This document shows positions 7,286-16,203 of a stretch of 31,289 nt of DNA, piece by piece. A model generated the notes under the pieces. That model did not search any database and was not told the DNA's origin. It saw only the letters and a program-made list of their open reading frames with translations. Each line of letters begins with the position of its first letter. The first letter of the stretch is position 1. The DNA lies in NCBI GenBank assembly GCA_016876055.1, contig VHDM01000002.1:1-31289 (forward strand). The letters run 5' to 3'. The stretch is from Verrucomicrobiota bacterium. GTDB taxonomy: Bacteria > Verrucomicrobiota > Verrucomicrobiia > Methylacidiphilales > Verrucolacustridaceae. Position numbers and translations under genes: made by a program.

Positions 7286-7314
7286 TTGCCTGTCTGCCTT
7301 AAATCGTTTACTCT
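7286..7314 (+). promoter_or_regulatory. Candidate promoter for leuCD, leaderless arrangement
   Basis: TTGCCT (7286-7291), a 17-base spacer and TACTCT (7309-7314) are followed after 8 bases by ATG 7323. No leader peptide, T-box or attenuator fits in this 65-base gap. Confidence 0.45.
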
Positions 7315-7322
7315 AAGTCCCT

Positions 7323-8726
7323 ATGGGAAAGACGCTTTTCCAAAAAGTATGGGACCGCCATGCCGTGGGCCAGTTGCCCGACGGCTCCACCCAACTGTTC
7401 ATCGGAACCCACCTGATCCACGAGGTCACCAGCCCGCAGGCCTTTGGCATGCTCCGCGACTTGGGGCTGAAAGTCGCCTTTCCCCAGCGCACTTTTGCCA
7501 CGGTCGACCACATCGTGCCCACCGACCAACGCGTCGAACCCTTCCAGGACACCTTGGCGGACGCCATGATCAAGGAGCTTCGCAAAAACTGCGCCGACTT
7601 CGGCATCACCTTCTTCGACATCCCCTCCGGCAAGCAGGGCATCGTCCATATCGTTGGCCCGGAACAGGGCATCACGCAACCCGGCACCACGATCGCCTGC
7701 GGGGATTCCCACACTTCCACGCACGGGGCTTTCGGGGCCGTCGCTTTCGGCATCGGCACCAGCCAAGTCCGGGATGTGCTCGCCACCCAAACTATGGCCC
7801 TCTCCCCCCTGAAAGTCCGAAAGATCGAAGTCCGCGGAAAGCTTGGTCCGGGCGTCTACGCCAAGGACATCATTCTTCATGTCATCCGCACCCTCGGGGT
7901 GAACGGCGGCACCGGTTTCGCTTATGAATATGCCGGTCCGACCATCGCGGGGCTCGCTCTCGAGGAACGGATGACCATTTGCAACATGTCGATTGAGGGA
8001 GGCGCCCGCGCCGGCTACGTGAATCCTGACGAAAAGACCTTTGCTTACCTCCGGGGCCGGCCCTACTGCCCCAAGGGCAAGGATTGGGATGCCGCCATCC
8101 TTGAGTGGAAGAAGGTGGCTTCCGACCCCGATGCGCAATACGACGATGTGAAGGTTTTCGATGCCGCCGAAATTCGTCCCACCGTCACTTGGGGCATCAA
8201 TCCCGGCCAAGCCATCTTTATCGACGAAGCGATTCCCGAACCGGAGAAACTACCCGTCGCCGACCGCGCCTCCGCCAAAGAAGCCCTCGAGCACATGAAA
8301 TTCAAGGCCGGCCAAAGGCTGGCCGGCCAACCGATCCAGGTCGCCTTTTTCGGCTCCTGCACCAACGCGCGGGTCTCGGACTTTGTGGAGGCCTCCAAAT
8401 TTCTCAAAGGCCGAAGGGTGGCCCCGGGAGTTCGGGCCATCGCCGTGCCCGGTTCGCAGGGAGTCACCAAAGTCTGCCAGGAGATGGGCATTGACCGGAT
8501 TTTTAAGGATGCGGGATTCGACTGGCGCGAGGCCGGTTGTTCGATGTGCCTTGGGATGAACCCCGACCAGTTGGTGGGGGACGAAATCTGCGCCTCCTCC
8601 TCCAACCGGAATTTCAAGGGCCGCCAAGGCAGTCCCACCGGCCGAACCATCCTGATGAGCCCGGTGATGGTGGCGGCCGCCGCGGTCAGCGGGAAAGTCA
8701 GCGACGCCCGCCAAGTCTTCGCCTGA
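7323..8726 (+). CDS. leuC: 3-isopropylmalate dehydratase, large subunit
   Basis: With LeuD it isomerises 2-isopropylmalate to 3-isopropylmalate in leucine synthesis, using a [4Fe-4S] cluster. The three cluster cysteines are visible in FFGSCTNAR (about residue 346) and GCSMCLGMNPDQ (about residues 406 and 409). The aconitase-family segments KVWDRHAV, CGDSHTSTHGAFG, SIEGGARAG and SSNRNFKGRQG are all present. The length of 467 aa is the normal bacterial LeuC size. leuD follows after a single base, so the two subunits are made together. No other leu gene is adjacent. Confidence 0.96.
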   Translation: MGKTLFQKVWDRHAVGQLPDGSTQLFIGTHLIHEVTSPQAFGMLRDLGLKVAFPQRTFATVDHIVPTDQRVEPFQDTLADAMIKELRKNCADFGITFFDIPSGKQGIVHIVGPEQGITQPGTTIACGDSHTSTHGAFGAVAFGIGTSQVRDVLATQTMALSPLKVRKIEVRGKLGPGVYAKDIILHVIRTLGVNGGTGFAYEYAGPTIAGLALEERMTICNMSIEGGARAGYVNPDEKTFAYLRGRPYCPKGKDWDAAILEWKKVASDPDAQYDDVKVFDAAEIRPTVTWGINPGQAIFIDEAIPEPEKLPVADRASAKEALEHMKFKAGQRLAGQPIQVAFFGSCTNARVSDFVEASKFLKGRRVAPGVRAIAVPGSQGVTKVCQEMGIDRIFKDAGFDWREAGCSMCLGMNPDQLVGDEICASSSNRNFKGRQGSPTGRTILMSPVMVAAAAVSGKVSDARQVFA

Positions 8727-8727
8727 C

Positions 8728-9333
8728 ATGTCCCTCGCCCCGATCAAAAAGGTGACGGGCCGGGCCGTCCCCGTGGAAGGCGACGACATTGACACCGACC
8801 GGATCATCCCCGCCCGCTATATGCGGTGCGTCACTTTTGACGGGTTGGGAGAGCACCTTTTCCGCGATGTCCGCTTCACCCCGGAAGGAAAATCCAAGCA
8901 TCACCCGATCGATCAACCGAAACATAAAGGCGCGACGGTTTTGGTCTCCGGGATGAACTTTGGCTGCGGGAGCTCACGCGAACACGCTCCGCAGGCCATC
9001 GTCCGAGCCGGCTTCAAGGCGGTGATCGCCGGAAATTTTGCGGAGATTTTCTTTGGCAACAGCACCACGCTCGGACTCCCTTGCGTGGCCGCCCAGCCCT
9101 CTGATCTGCAGGCGCTGTCCAAACTGGTCTCGGAAAGGCCGGAAACCGAAGTGGAGATCGACCTGGAAAAGCTGCGGGTGAAGGCCGGATCTTTGACCTT
9201 TCCCGTCGCCATGAAGCCCATCGCCCAACAGGGGCTTCTCGCTGGACGCTACGATGCCATCGCCGATCTCCTCGCCAATCTCCCCAAGGTGAACGCCCTC
9301 GCCTCCCGAATTCCCGGCCCCACCGTTCCTTGA
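8728..9333 (+). CDS. leuD: 3-isopropylmalate dehydratase, small subunit
   Basis: The swivel-domain partner of LeuC. It opens with the expected VEGDDIDTDRIIPARYM motif (about residues 16-32), followed by NFGCGSSREHAPQAI and GNFAEIFFGNSTTLGLP, which line the substrate pocket. It is 201 aa, typical for the enterobacterial-like LeuD type. The start codon lies one base after the leuC stop. The 220 bases to the convergent pheT hold no gene or terminator that I can support. Confidence 0.95.
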   Translation: MSLAPIKKVTGRAVPVEGDDIDTDRIIPARYMRCVTFDGLGEHLFRDVRFTPEGKSKHHPIDQPKHKGATVLVSGMNFGCGSSREHAPQAIVRAGFKAVIAGNFAEIFFGNSTTLGLPCVAAQPSDLQALSKLVSERPETEVEIDLEKLRVKAGSLTFPVAMKPIAQQGLLAGRYDAIADLLANLPKVNALASRIPGPTVP

Positions 9334-9553
9334 TCCCCATCTTCATGGAAAAGACACGCCCCGCCCAGGCGCTAGGAAAATTTCTTTCGACCCTGGAATC
9401 CTCCAGAACTTGAGGCTCCCGCTTCCGCGTCTGCCTTCCAATCAAGGCACGACATGTTCGGATTAAGGTTGGGCCTCGTATTTTATTATATCGGACGAAA
9501 GAAATTGCTCCGTCACACGCACCGAGCAGGGCGTGAAACCGAAACAACCCGGT

Positions 9554-11824
9554 TCAAAGAACTCCCCGGAGCTTGGCTTGGCACCGGGTGGAAAGCGACT
9601 CCAGAATTTTTTTCTCCCAGCCGCTCACCATCTCTTCCGTTAAGGTAAGCGCGGGGGAACGAAATTTCAAGCGACAACCCAGGGACAACGACCCCTTGGG
9701 CACCTTGGCCCCGGACGGATCCCGAAAGCGGTCGAAAACCTGCAGGCTTTCCAGCTCCGGCGGAGCCGCCGCCCGGATGGCCTTCTCCACCTCGGCGTAA
9801 GGCACGGTTTCCGGCAGGACCAAGGCCAAATCCCTCTCAACTCCGGGAAAACTGCTGATCTCGCGGTTTTCCGCAGTCTTTTCGGCCCTCTCGCCGAGCG
9901 GGAGTTCCACCACCCATACCGGGATTTTTAAGGACGCCTGCTTCTTTTCCAACCCCGTGGCTTCCCGTGCCTTTGCGGGGCCGGGGAATCCGGGGAACCG
10001 GGCCCGCATCTCTTCTTGGACGCCCTTGAGGCTGAACGGACCTGCCTTTTCCTCCCTCTCCTGCCAGTCCACCGGCCTTTCCTGTCCGGTCACCAACAGG
10101 GCCAGCCGGAGTTCCTCTTTCCCCTTTTCACTTGTGACTCTACCGATCTCATAAAGCTTCAGGTGGATGTTTCCGCGGGAGGCGTTCCGACCGGCCGAGG
10201 CCAGGAGTCCGGGAACCAGGGAACCACGGAGGGCGCCTGCCTCCGGCCCTGCCGGCACCGAAAGCTTCACCGCCGCACCCTCCTCTTTCCGCACTAAACT
10301 TCCGGTGAGGGTTTCAAAGAAGCCCCGCTCCACCAAAAATTCCCGAATCTGGCGGAGCCGCCGGCTTCTTTTATCCTCTTCTGATTCCCCCTCCGCGAGT
10401 GGATCCAGAGCGGACGGCGTCTGGTCCAGATTCTCCATTCGAACCAGCTCCTCAATCAGATCCATTTCTTCGCGCACGTCTTCCCGCCAGCCCGGCGGAA
10501 TCCAACCCTCACCCTTGGCCTTAAATCCAAGCGCATTTAGCCGGGCCTGAATTTTCTTGGAATCAAGGGCCTGCCCAAGCATCCGTTCCACTTTTGATGG
10601 TCGCAGAGGGATGGGGACCTCCTCTTTGGCCTTGACTCCGCCCACCAACGTGGCGCCATCCACCTTTTCCAAGGCCCCGAACTGTTGAAGAAGTTCCACG
10701 ACCCGGTTGCGGGCCCGCTCCACCAAAGATGGATCCAACCCGCCCCGGCCGAATCGCCGGGAGGATTCCGTGTGCAGGGAGTATCTCCGGGCGGTCTTTC
10801 TCACCGTTCCCGGATGAAAGCGGGCCGACTCGAGCAAAATCTTTTGGGTTCCCGGACCCACCGCACTTTCCTTGCCTCCGACCACTCCGGCCAAGGCAAC
10901 GGGCCCCTTCCCGTCCGCAATAACGAGATCCTGGGCGGTCAGTTCATGACTGCCGCCGTCGAGTCCCGCAAACTTCTCCCCCACCTTCGCCCGGCGAATT
11001 TGGATTGAGGCACCCTGAATCTTGGCGGCGTCAAACGCGTGCACCGGCTGGCCGATTTCCAGCAGGACGTAGTTGGTGATGTCCACGACCAGTCCGAGGC
11101 TGCGCGTACCGCAGGCCAGAAGCCTTTTCTTCATCCAGTCCGGCGAATCGATGCCGGGTTTCACCGTGAGGGCGGTCAGGGAGTAGGCGGGGCAATCCCT
11201 GGCATCCGCCACCTCCACTTTTATCCCCGTCAGCGACCCGGGGGCCGGCGCTCGGATCGCACCCCGGTCTTTCGCTTGGGCACCGAGGGCCACGAACTCC
11301 CGGGCCATCCCCTCCATGGAAGCCAAGTCCGCCCGGTTGGGCGTGATCTCAAACTCCATCACGGTCTCTCCCGGATACAATGTTTCCAGCGGCGCACCGA
11401 GCGGCGTGTCTTTGGGAAGAAGAAGCAGCCCTTCCGCGTCCTCGGCAAGACCCAGTTCCTTGGCGGAGCACAGCATGCCCTCAGAGCTCTCGCCCCGTAA
11501 CTTGGCGGATTTAATGGTCATCCCATCGGGAAAGATCGTGCCAGGTTTGGCTAACGGAACCACATCACCCGCGTTGTGGTTCCTGGCTCCACAGACCACT
11601 TGCCGCGGTCCGCTCCCGTCATCCACCTTACAGACCGTCAGTCGATCGGCATTCGGGTGCGGTTGTTTGTCGAGAATTTTGGCGGCCACCACCCCGGGGA
11701 CCTGACTACCGGTGGAGCGGATGGCCACCACTTCCGTGCCGCTGCGCGTGAAACGGTCCGCCACCTGGACGGGGGTTCCCTCCCAATCACACCATTCCCG
11801 CAGCCACTCCAAGGAAACCTTCAT
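9554..11824 (-). CDS. pheT: Phenylalanine-tRNA ligase, beta subunit
   Basis: Charges tRNA-Phe as an alpha2-beta2 enzyme with PheS. Visible domains: an OB-fold tRNA-binding domain at about 40-150 (HPNADRLTVCKVD through SEGMLCSAKELGL), a B3/B4 editing domain at about 205-370, a B5 domain at about 400-475, the catalytic-like core at about 480-640, and the anticodon-binding FDX-ACB domain from about 665 (FPGVERDLALVLPE) to the end. 756 aa is slightly short of the usual 790-800. The ATG overlaps the mcsA stop (ATGA). pheS, usually immediately upstream, is not adjacent, so the two subunits must be expressed from separate loci. Confidence 0.95.
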   Translation of the reverse strand: MKVSLEWLREWCDWEGTPVQVADRFTRSGTEVVAIRSTGSQVPGVVAAKILDKQPHPNADRLTVCKVDDGSGPRQVVCGARNHNAGDVVPLAKPGTIFPDGMTIKSAKLRGESSEGMLCSAKELGLAEDAEGLLLLPKDTPLGAPLETLYPGETVMEFEITPNRADLASMEGMAREFVALGAQAKDRGAIRAPAPGSLTGIKVEVADARDCPAYSLTALTVKPGIDSPDWMKKRLLACGTRSLGLVVDITNYVLLEIGQPVHAFDAAKIQGASIQIRRAKVGEKFAGLDGGSHELTAQDLVIADGKGPVALAGVVGGKESAVGPGTQKILLESARFHPGTVRKTARRYSLHTESSRRFGRGGLDPSLVERARNRVVELLQQFGALEKVDGATLVGGVKAKEEVPIPLRPSKVERMLGQALDSKKIQARLNALGFKAKGEGWIPPGWREDVREEMDLIEELVRMENLDQTPSALDPLAEGESEEDKRSRRLRQIREFLVERGFFETLTGSLVRKEEGAAVKLSVPAGPEAGALRGSLVPGLLASAGRNASRGNIHLKLYEIGRVTSEKGKEELRLALLVTGQERPVDWQEREEKAGPFSLKGVQEEMRARFPGFPGPAKAREATGLEKKQASLKIPVWVVELPLGERAEKTAENREISSFPGVERDLALVLPETVPYAEVEKAIRAAAPPELESLQVFDRFRDPSGAKVPKGSLSLGCRLKFRSPALTLTEEMVSGWEKKILESLSTRCQAKLRGVL

Positions 11825-12297
11825 TCGGTTTTACCCTTGCGGGCCGAGGACTTCAGCTTGGCCATCCGGTCGCGAATCTTGCCGGCTTCCTCATATTGCT
11901 CCGAGCGAATCAGCTGCTGCAGCTCCTTTTCCAACTCCTCGCGGCGCGCGTTCTTTCTTTCCGGCCGCTTGCCGACATGAACGAGGGATTTCTGGGACTC
12001 TTGCAGGGCGCTCGCCAGATGGGCGGAAAACTTTTCGTAACAGGCGGCACAACCCAGCCGCCCCGTCTTGCTCAGGGTGTCCAAGGGATACCCGCAGGCC
12101 GGACACTTCTCCCCGCCCTTGGGCGGGGACGGTTCCCCGACGGTTGCGAGGGCGTCAGGAGACAGGAAGCCGCTCGGGTGCAGCGCCCCGCTCTCCCTGG
12201 CGCAATCGGCGCAAAGATCGGTGCGTTTCAGGTTCTCCCCAACCACCGTGGTCATAAAAACGGTGGCGGGCTTACGGCCGCACTTTTGGCAATCCAC
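11821..12297 (-). CDS. mcsA: McsA-like protein with zinc-finger cysteine pairs and a UVR domain
   Basis: 158 aa, starting with GTG at 12297 and preceded by GAGGG about 4 bases before. Four CxxC pairs occur: C3/C6, LCADC near 28-31, CPACG near 65-68 and CAACY near 83-86. These suggest two zinc knuckles. The C-terminal UVR motif (residues about 118-150, ELEKELQQLIRSEQYEEAGKIRD) is the helical hairpin shared with UvrB/UvrC. In Firmicutes McsA activates the arginine kinase McsB in the CtsR/ClpC stress pathway; neither mcsB nor clpC is nearby, so that role is uncertain here. It lies 7 bases after ilvE and overlaps pheT by 4. Confidence 0.83.
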   Translation of the reverse strand: MDCQKCGRKPATVFMTTVVGENLKRTDLCADCARESGALHPSGFLSPDALATVGEPSPPKGGEKCPACGYPLDTLSKTGRLGCAACYEKFSAHLASALQESQKSLVHVGKRPERKNARREELEKELQQLIRSEQYEEAGKIRDRMAKLKSSARKGKTE

Positions 12298-12304
12298 GGC
12301 TCCC

Positions 12305-13177
12305 TCAGGCGGGGATCTTTGTCCCCGTGGTGGTGACCAGCTTGTGGTAACGGCGGATCAGGTCGGCGGTGTGTTGGCCAGGCTTGCCCGTGCCGATCAC
12401 CCGCCCGTCCACCGCCACCACCGGAATGACTTCCGCACCGGTCCCCGTCAAAAACACCTCCTCGGCCGTGAATAGGTCGTAGCGTCGCACGTCACCTTCC
12501 CGGGTCTCCCAACCTGCCTCACGGGCGATTTCCAGGACGGTGTTCCGGGTGATGCCGTTGAGCGCCCCTGAGGAAAGCTTGGGGGTGATCAGCACCTGGT
12601 CACGAATAAGGAAAATGTTGTCACCGGAACATTCCGCCACCAGGCCCTGCGGGTTCAGCATAATGACCTCCTGCGCCCCGGCCTGCTGACCCTCGATCTT
12701 GGCAAGGATGTTGTTGAGGTAATTGAGCGACTTGATGCTTGGATCCAAGGCCGCCGGAGAATTTCTCCAGGTGGGCACGGTCACTACCCGCAACCCCTCG
12801 CGGTAGTACTTCTCCGGATATAGCTCCAGCTCGCTGGCGATGATGATCACCGTCGGCTTTTTACACCGGTCAGGGGAAAGCCCCAGGTAGCCCTTGCCCC
12901 GCGTCACCACGAGCCGGAGATAACCGGACTTCATCCGGTTGCGCTTGCAGGTCTCCAGCACGGCAGCACGCATCTGCGCACGATCCAGCGGGACTTTAAG
13001 GAGGATCGCTTGGGCGGAATCCTCGAGGCGACGCAGGTGTTCCTCCAGCTTGAAGACCCGGCCGTTGTAGGCGCGGATGCCTTCGAAGACCCCATCCCCG
13101 TAAAGCAGTCCGTGGTCGAAGACCGAGATCTTCGCCTCCTCCTCCGGATAAAATTTTCCGTCGATGTAGATGATCAT
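12305..13177 (-). CDS. ilvE: Branched-chain amino acid aminotransferase (class IV, PLP)
   Basis: Transfers amino groups between glutamate and the 2-oxo acids of Leu, Ile and Val. Fold-type IV features are seen: FDHGLLYGDGVFEGIRAY near 20-37, the PLP lysine K149 in SIKSLNYLNNILAK, E182 in AECSGDNIF, and the GTGAEVIPV phosphate-binding turn. It is 290 aa, a typical size. A D-amino acid aminotransferase is the main alternative, but the GIRAY and SIKSLNYL contexts favour IlvE. Its ATG overlaps the lolD stop (ATGA), and mcsA follows after 7 bases. Confidence 0.9.
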   Translation of the reverse strand: MIIYIDGKFYPEEEAKISVFDHGLLYGDGVFEGIRAYNGRVFKLEEHLRRLEDSAQAILLKVPLDRAQMRAAVLETCKRNRMKSGYLRLVVTRGKGYLGLSPDRCKKPTVIIIASELELYPEKYYREGLRVVTVPTWRNSPAALDPSIKSLNYLNNILAKIEGQQAGAQEVIMLNPQGLVAECSGDNIFLIRDQVLITPKLSSGALNGITRNTVLEIAREAGWETREGDVRRYDLFTAEEVFLTGTGAEVIPVVAVDGRVIGTGKPGQHTADLIRRYHKLVTTTGTKIPA

Positions 13178-13854
13178 GCGCTTGCTTCCGTCAGCCTGCC
13201 GTCCGTGATCCGGAACGGGGTTCCTACCCGCCCGGCCACGGTTTCGTCATGCGTAACCAGTAATAAAGATTTTTGCCGCTCACGCACCATCTTCACAAGC
13301 AAATCAAGCACCGCCGTGGCGGAGGCGGCGTCCAGGTTCCCGGTGGGTTCGTCCGCCAGAATCAGGTCCGGCTCTAGCACGAGGGCACGGGCCACCGCGG
13401 CTCGTTGTTGCTCCCCGCCGGAAAGCTCCGCGGGCAGATGGTCGCGGCGCAGGGTCATCCCCACTTCATCCAGCAGGTCCTCCCACTTCTCCCCCAGCTG
13501 CACCCCCGCCAGCATGGCAGGCAGACGGACGTTCTCCTCCACCGTCAATTCGGGAATCAAATGATAGGACTGAAAGACAAAACCCACCGCCTGTCTGCGC
13601 CAGATCGCCCAACGGGTCCGGTCCCAGCTGCGGGTACTTTCACCTTTCCATAAAATTTCCCCGCGCTCAGGCGATTCCAGGCCACCCAGGATATGCAACA
13701 AGGTCGATTTACCGGCGCCGGAAGGACCGCACACCGGCCGACACTCGCCGGTGCCTAGTTGGAAATCGATTCCATGGATAATTTCCAGAGGCTCCCGGCC
13801 CTTGAGCTGATAGCTTTTATGCAGGCCCCGGACTTCTAAAAGCGGGGCGCTCAT
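13174..13854 (-). CDS. lolD: Lipoprotein-releasing ABC transporter, ATPase subunit (LolD-like)
   Basis: The nucleotide-binding subunit that powers release of outer-membrane lipoproteins from the inner membrane. Walker A GPSGAGKS at 43-50, Q-loop FVFQSYHLIPELT, signature LSGGEQQR, Walker B ILADEPTGNLD and the switch histidine in LLVTHDE are all present. 226 aa. Its start overlaps the stop of the permease gene by 4 bases, as expected for a LolCD pair. MacB-type ATPases are similar, but the partner permease is LolC-like. Confidence 0.9.
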   Translation of the reverse strand: MSAPLLEVRGLHKSYQLKGREPLEIIHGIDFQLGTGECRPVCGPSGAGKSTLLHILGGLESPERGEILWKGESTRSWDRTRWAIWRRQAVGFVFQSYHLIPELTVEENVRLPAMLAGVQLGEKWEDLLDEVGMTLRRDHLPAELSGGEQQRAAVARALVLEPDLILADEPTGNLDAASATAVLDLLVKMVRERQKSLLLVTHDETVAGRVGTPFRITDGRLTEASA

Positions 13855-15107
13855 GACCGCTTCAGGTTCGCGGCGGGTTCCGTGCGTGCCGCCGCCAGCG
13901 CCGGCACCAGGGCCGCCAAAACGCTCAAAGCCAATCCAGCGGCAGCCACCCCAAAGAACACTCCCGCGTCATATTTCACCGGCAGGGAGGAGAAATGATA
14001 GATTTCCGGAGGAAAAAGCTCTTGGCCGGTCGCCTTGGCAATCACATCAGCGATGGGGTTGCGGTTGGCTAGGGTCAGTCCGGCCCCGATCACCCCGACT
14101 ACGGATCCCAGTGCCCCTACCACCACGCCATAAAGCGTGAAGACTGTGGCGATTTGACCGGGAGTGGCACCCAGGGCAGCCAAAGTGCCGATGACCCTCG
14201 CCCGTTGCACCGTCACCGTGATGAGCGTCCCGCTCAATCCCAGCGCCGCCACGGCCATCACGAAAAACAATAAAAAGCTCATCACCCGCCGCTCCACGGC
14301 CACCGCGGCAAAGAGCCGTTGATTGTGATCCATCCAAGTCAGCACCCGGATGCCGGCCCCAAGTTTGGCCCGCAGCCTTTCGGCGACGGCGGAGGCCTGG
14401 TCCGGGTGGTTGAGGCGGATGGCGATCCCATGAACCGATCCCGTCATCGCGTAAATCTCCTGGGCCGTGCCAAGGTCGGTCAGCAGATAGTCGGCGTCGT
14501 AGTCATGCATCCCGGTTTTAAAAATCCCGGCCACGCGAAAGGTGCGCGGTAGGGGAATTTTTCTCGCTGCGGTGGGGCTATTGGTCCGGACCATCAAATC
14601 CTTGAACTGCTGCGGCCCAAGGAGATTTACTTCCGCCCCCACCTCCGCGCGGTTGGCCCGGGCCCATTCGGAACCCACCACCAGATGATCCGGGTCCGGT
14701 TGCCAGGCACCATCGATCAGACACTCCTTGAGCGGAACCACTGTCTCAGCCGTGGCCACATCCCAACCCTTGATCCGAGGCGTGGAAATCCGGCCTCGCG
14801 TGTCCGCCAAGACCGGGCCCACCACCGAGGGACTGGTCCCGACCACGCCGGGCTCGGCACGAATCAAATCCATCAGGCGATCCGGTTCCGGCAAGGGGCC
14901 CTGCCCAGCCACTGTCAGGTGGGATTGAAACCCGATCACCTTCCGGGTGAGCTCCTCCTCGAATCCACGCATCACGCTTTGGACGACGATCAAGACCAAA
15001 ACCCCCGCCACCACCCCCAGCCAGCTCAACACCGTGATCACGGAGACAAAACTGCGACCGGGACGCAGGAAACGGAGCGCAAGAAAAAGTTCCGGCCAGC
15101 TTTTCAC
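13851..15107 (-). CDS. Lipoprotein-releasing ABC transporter permease (LolC/LolE family)
   Basis: Inner-membrane FtsX-type permease: TM1 near the N-terminus (SVITVLSWLGVVAGVLVLIVVQSVM), a large periplasmic domain of about 230 residues, then three C-terminal TMs ending in LAALVPALAAARTEPAANLKRS. The motif FLALRFLRPGRSFVSVIT is characteristic of LolC/E. The start used is GTG 15107 (VKSWPELFLALRF), which matches family N-termini. A TTG at 15149 would add 14 residues that do not look homologous and would run into the kdsD promoter. Only one permease gene is present, so it may form a homodimer in place of LolC plus LolE. Confidence 0.88.
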   Translation of the reverse strand: MKSWPELFLALRFLRPGRSFVSVITVLSWLGVVAGVLVLIVVQSVMRGFEEELTRKVIGFQSHLTVAGQGPLPEPDRLMDLIRAEPGVVGTSPSVVGPVLADTRGRISTPRIKGWDVATAETVVPLKECLIDGAWQPDPDHLVVGSEWARANRAEVGAEVNLLGPQQFKDLMVRTNSPTAARKIPLPRTFRVAGIFKTGMHDYDADYLLTDLGTAQEIYAMTGSVHGIAIRLNHPDQASAVAERLRAKLGAGIRVLTWMDHNQRLFAAVAVERRVMSFLLFFVMAVAALGLSGTLITVTVQRARVIGTLAALGATPGQIATVFTLYGVVVGALGSVVGVIGAGLTLANRNPIADVIAKATGQELFPPEIYHFSSLPVKYDAGVFFGVAAAGLALSVLAALVPALAAARTEPAANLKRS

Positions 15108-15155
15108 CTTGCTACCGTGCGGGGAACGGGGCTTCGGCTCAAGCCGCAAGACGGT

Positions 15156-15184
15156 TTGCCCGGCGAGCCATTTCCCGATATTCT
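15156..15184 (+). promoter_or_regulatory. Candidate promoter for kdsD-efp with very short leader
   Basis: TTGCCC (15156-15161), a 17-base spacer and TATTCT (15179-15184) are followed by only 9 bases before ATG 15194. The expected leader is 0-3 bases. Confidence 0.5.
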
Positions 15185-15193
15185 AACCTGTTC

Positions 15194-16174
15194 ATGGCCA
15201 ACGGACATCACCTCAAAAAAGCCAAGCGGGTCCTGGAGATTGAGATCGCCGCTCTCCAGCGGGTCCGCCGCCGCTTGGGGCCTGCCTTCCTCCGAGCCAT
15301 CCAACTGATGCGGCAACGCCTGGAAGACGGGGGCAAAATCATCGTCACCGGGATCGGAAAATCCGGGCACATCGGCCACAAGATTGCCGCCACCCTCGCC
15401 AGCACCGGTACCACCTCCGTGGCCCTCGATCCGGTGGATGCCGCCCACGGGGATCTGGGCGTCGTCTCCCCAAAAGATCTGATCGTCGTCCTGAGTTATA
15501 GCGGAAATACCGATGAGCTCCTCCGGGTGGTTCCGCTCCTGAAACGTCTTGGCACACCCATCGTTGGGATCACCGGAAACCTCCGCTCCCCCCTCGCCAA
15601 ACAAGCCGATGTCGCTATCGACATCTCCGTCAATCAGGAAGCCTGCCCGCTCAACTTGGCCCCCACCTCCAGCACCACCGCCATGCTCGCCATCGGCGAC
15701 GCCATTGCCATGGTCTTGTTGGAAAGCCGCGGATTCCGCCGGGAAGATTTCGCCCGTCTCCACCCGGGCGGCACCATCGGCCGCGATTTGCTGCTTAAGG
15801 TGAGCGAGATCATGCGGCCCCGCTCCGCCATGCCGATCTGCAAGCCGGAAACCACCGTGGCCAAGGCGCTCTCCCAGATCACCGCGAAGCGTTGCGGCGC
15901 AGCCGTGGTCGTGGATCCCCGCGGCAAACTCCTCGGTATCTACACCCATGGAGACTTCGCCCGCAGCTACCAGCGAGACCCCGAGATCGGCCACCGCCCT
16001 CTCCGCTCGGTGATGACCAAAAATCCCGTCACCATCACCGTTGACAGTTTGGCCGCCAAAGCCTTGCATATCTTTGAAACCCACCGCATCGAGGACTTGA
16101 TCGTTTTGGATGCGTCCCGCCGCCCGGTCGGGCTGGTGGATTCCCAGGACTTGGCCCGTTTCAGGCTCTACTGA
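15194..16174 (+). CDS. kdsD: Arabinose-5-phosphate isomerase (SIS + two CBS domains)
   Basis: Interconverts ribulose-5-phosphate and arabinose-5-phosphate, the first step to Kdo for lipopolysaccharide. The SIS domain spans about 35-175, with ITVTGIGKSGHIG-type phosphate binding near 52-60 (VTGIGKSGHIG), AAHGDLGVV and LSYSGNTDEL. The link segment FARLHPGGTIGRDLLLKVSEIM leads into two CBS domains (about 205-260 and 270-326). 326 aa is the standard length. The usual proximal LHPAEALHGD form is replaced by LDPVDAAHGD, which keeps the key His-Gly-Asp. efp follows after 29 bases. Confidence 0.92.
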   Translation: MANGHHLKKAKRVLEIEIAALQRVRRRLGPAFLRAIQLMRQRLEDGGKIIVTGIGKSGHIGHKIAATLASTGTTSVALDPVDAAHGDLGVVSPKDLIVVLSYSGNTDELLRVVPLLKRLGTPIVGITGNLRSPLAKQADVAIDISVNQEACPLNLAPTSSTTAMLAIGDAIAMVLLESRGFRREDFARLHPGGTIGRDLLLKVSEIMRPRSAMPICKPETTVAKALSQITAKRCGAAVVVDPRGKLLGIYTHGDFARSYQRDPEIGHRPLRSVMTKNPVTITVDSLAAKALHIFETHRIEDLIVLDASRRPVGLVDSQDLARFRLY

Positions 16175-16190
16175 TCGGTCCAAGACTCAA

Positions 16191-16196
16191 AAGGAG
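16191..16196 (+). promoter_or_regulatory. Clear Shine-Dalgarno sequence of efp
   Basis: AAGGAG lies 7 bases before ATG 16204. It is the cleanest ribosome-binding site in the window and belongs to an operon-internal gene, in contrast to the leaderless-looking first genes. Confidence 0.8.
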
Positions 16197-16203
16197 TAGC
16201 TTT

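Noticed and set aside
7258..7322. Possible leucine attenuator or T-box before leuC
   Set aside because: The gap is only 65 bases, the promoter abuts the start codon, and no leader peptide or specifier stem can be formed.
9454..9648. A small plus-strand frame between leuD and pheT, with TATAAT-like bases near 9483-9490
   Set aside because: It overlaps the pheT 3' end, and the AT-rich hexamer has no -35 partner and no gene to serve in either direction.
15108..15149. TTG start for lolC at 15149
   Set aside because: The extra 14 residues do not resemble LolC N-termini and the start would lie next to the kdsD promoter; GTG 15107 fits the family better.
15104..16183. A 359-codon frame antisense to kdsD
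   Set aside because: It lies fully opposite a well-conserved SIS/CBS gene; the composition (G, D, H rich) is that of a shadow frame.
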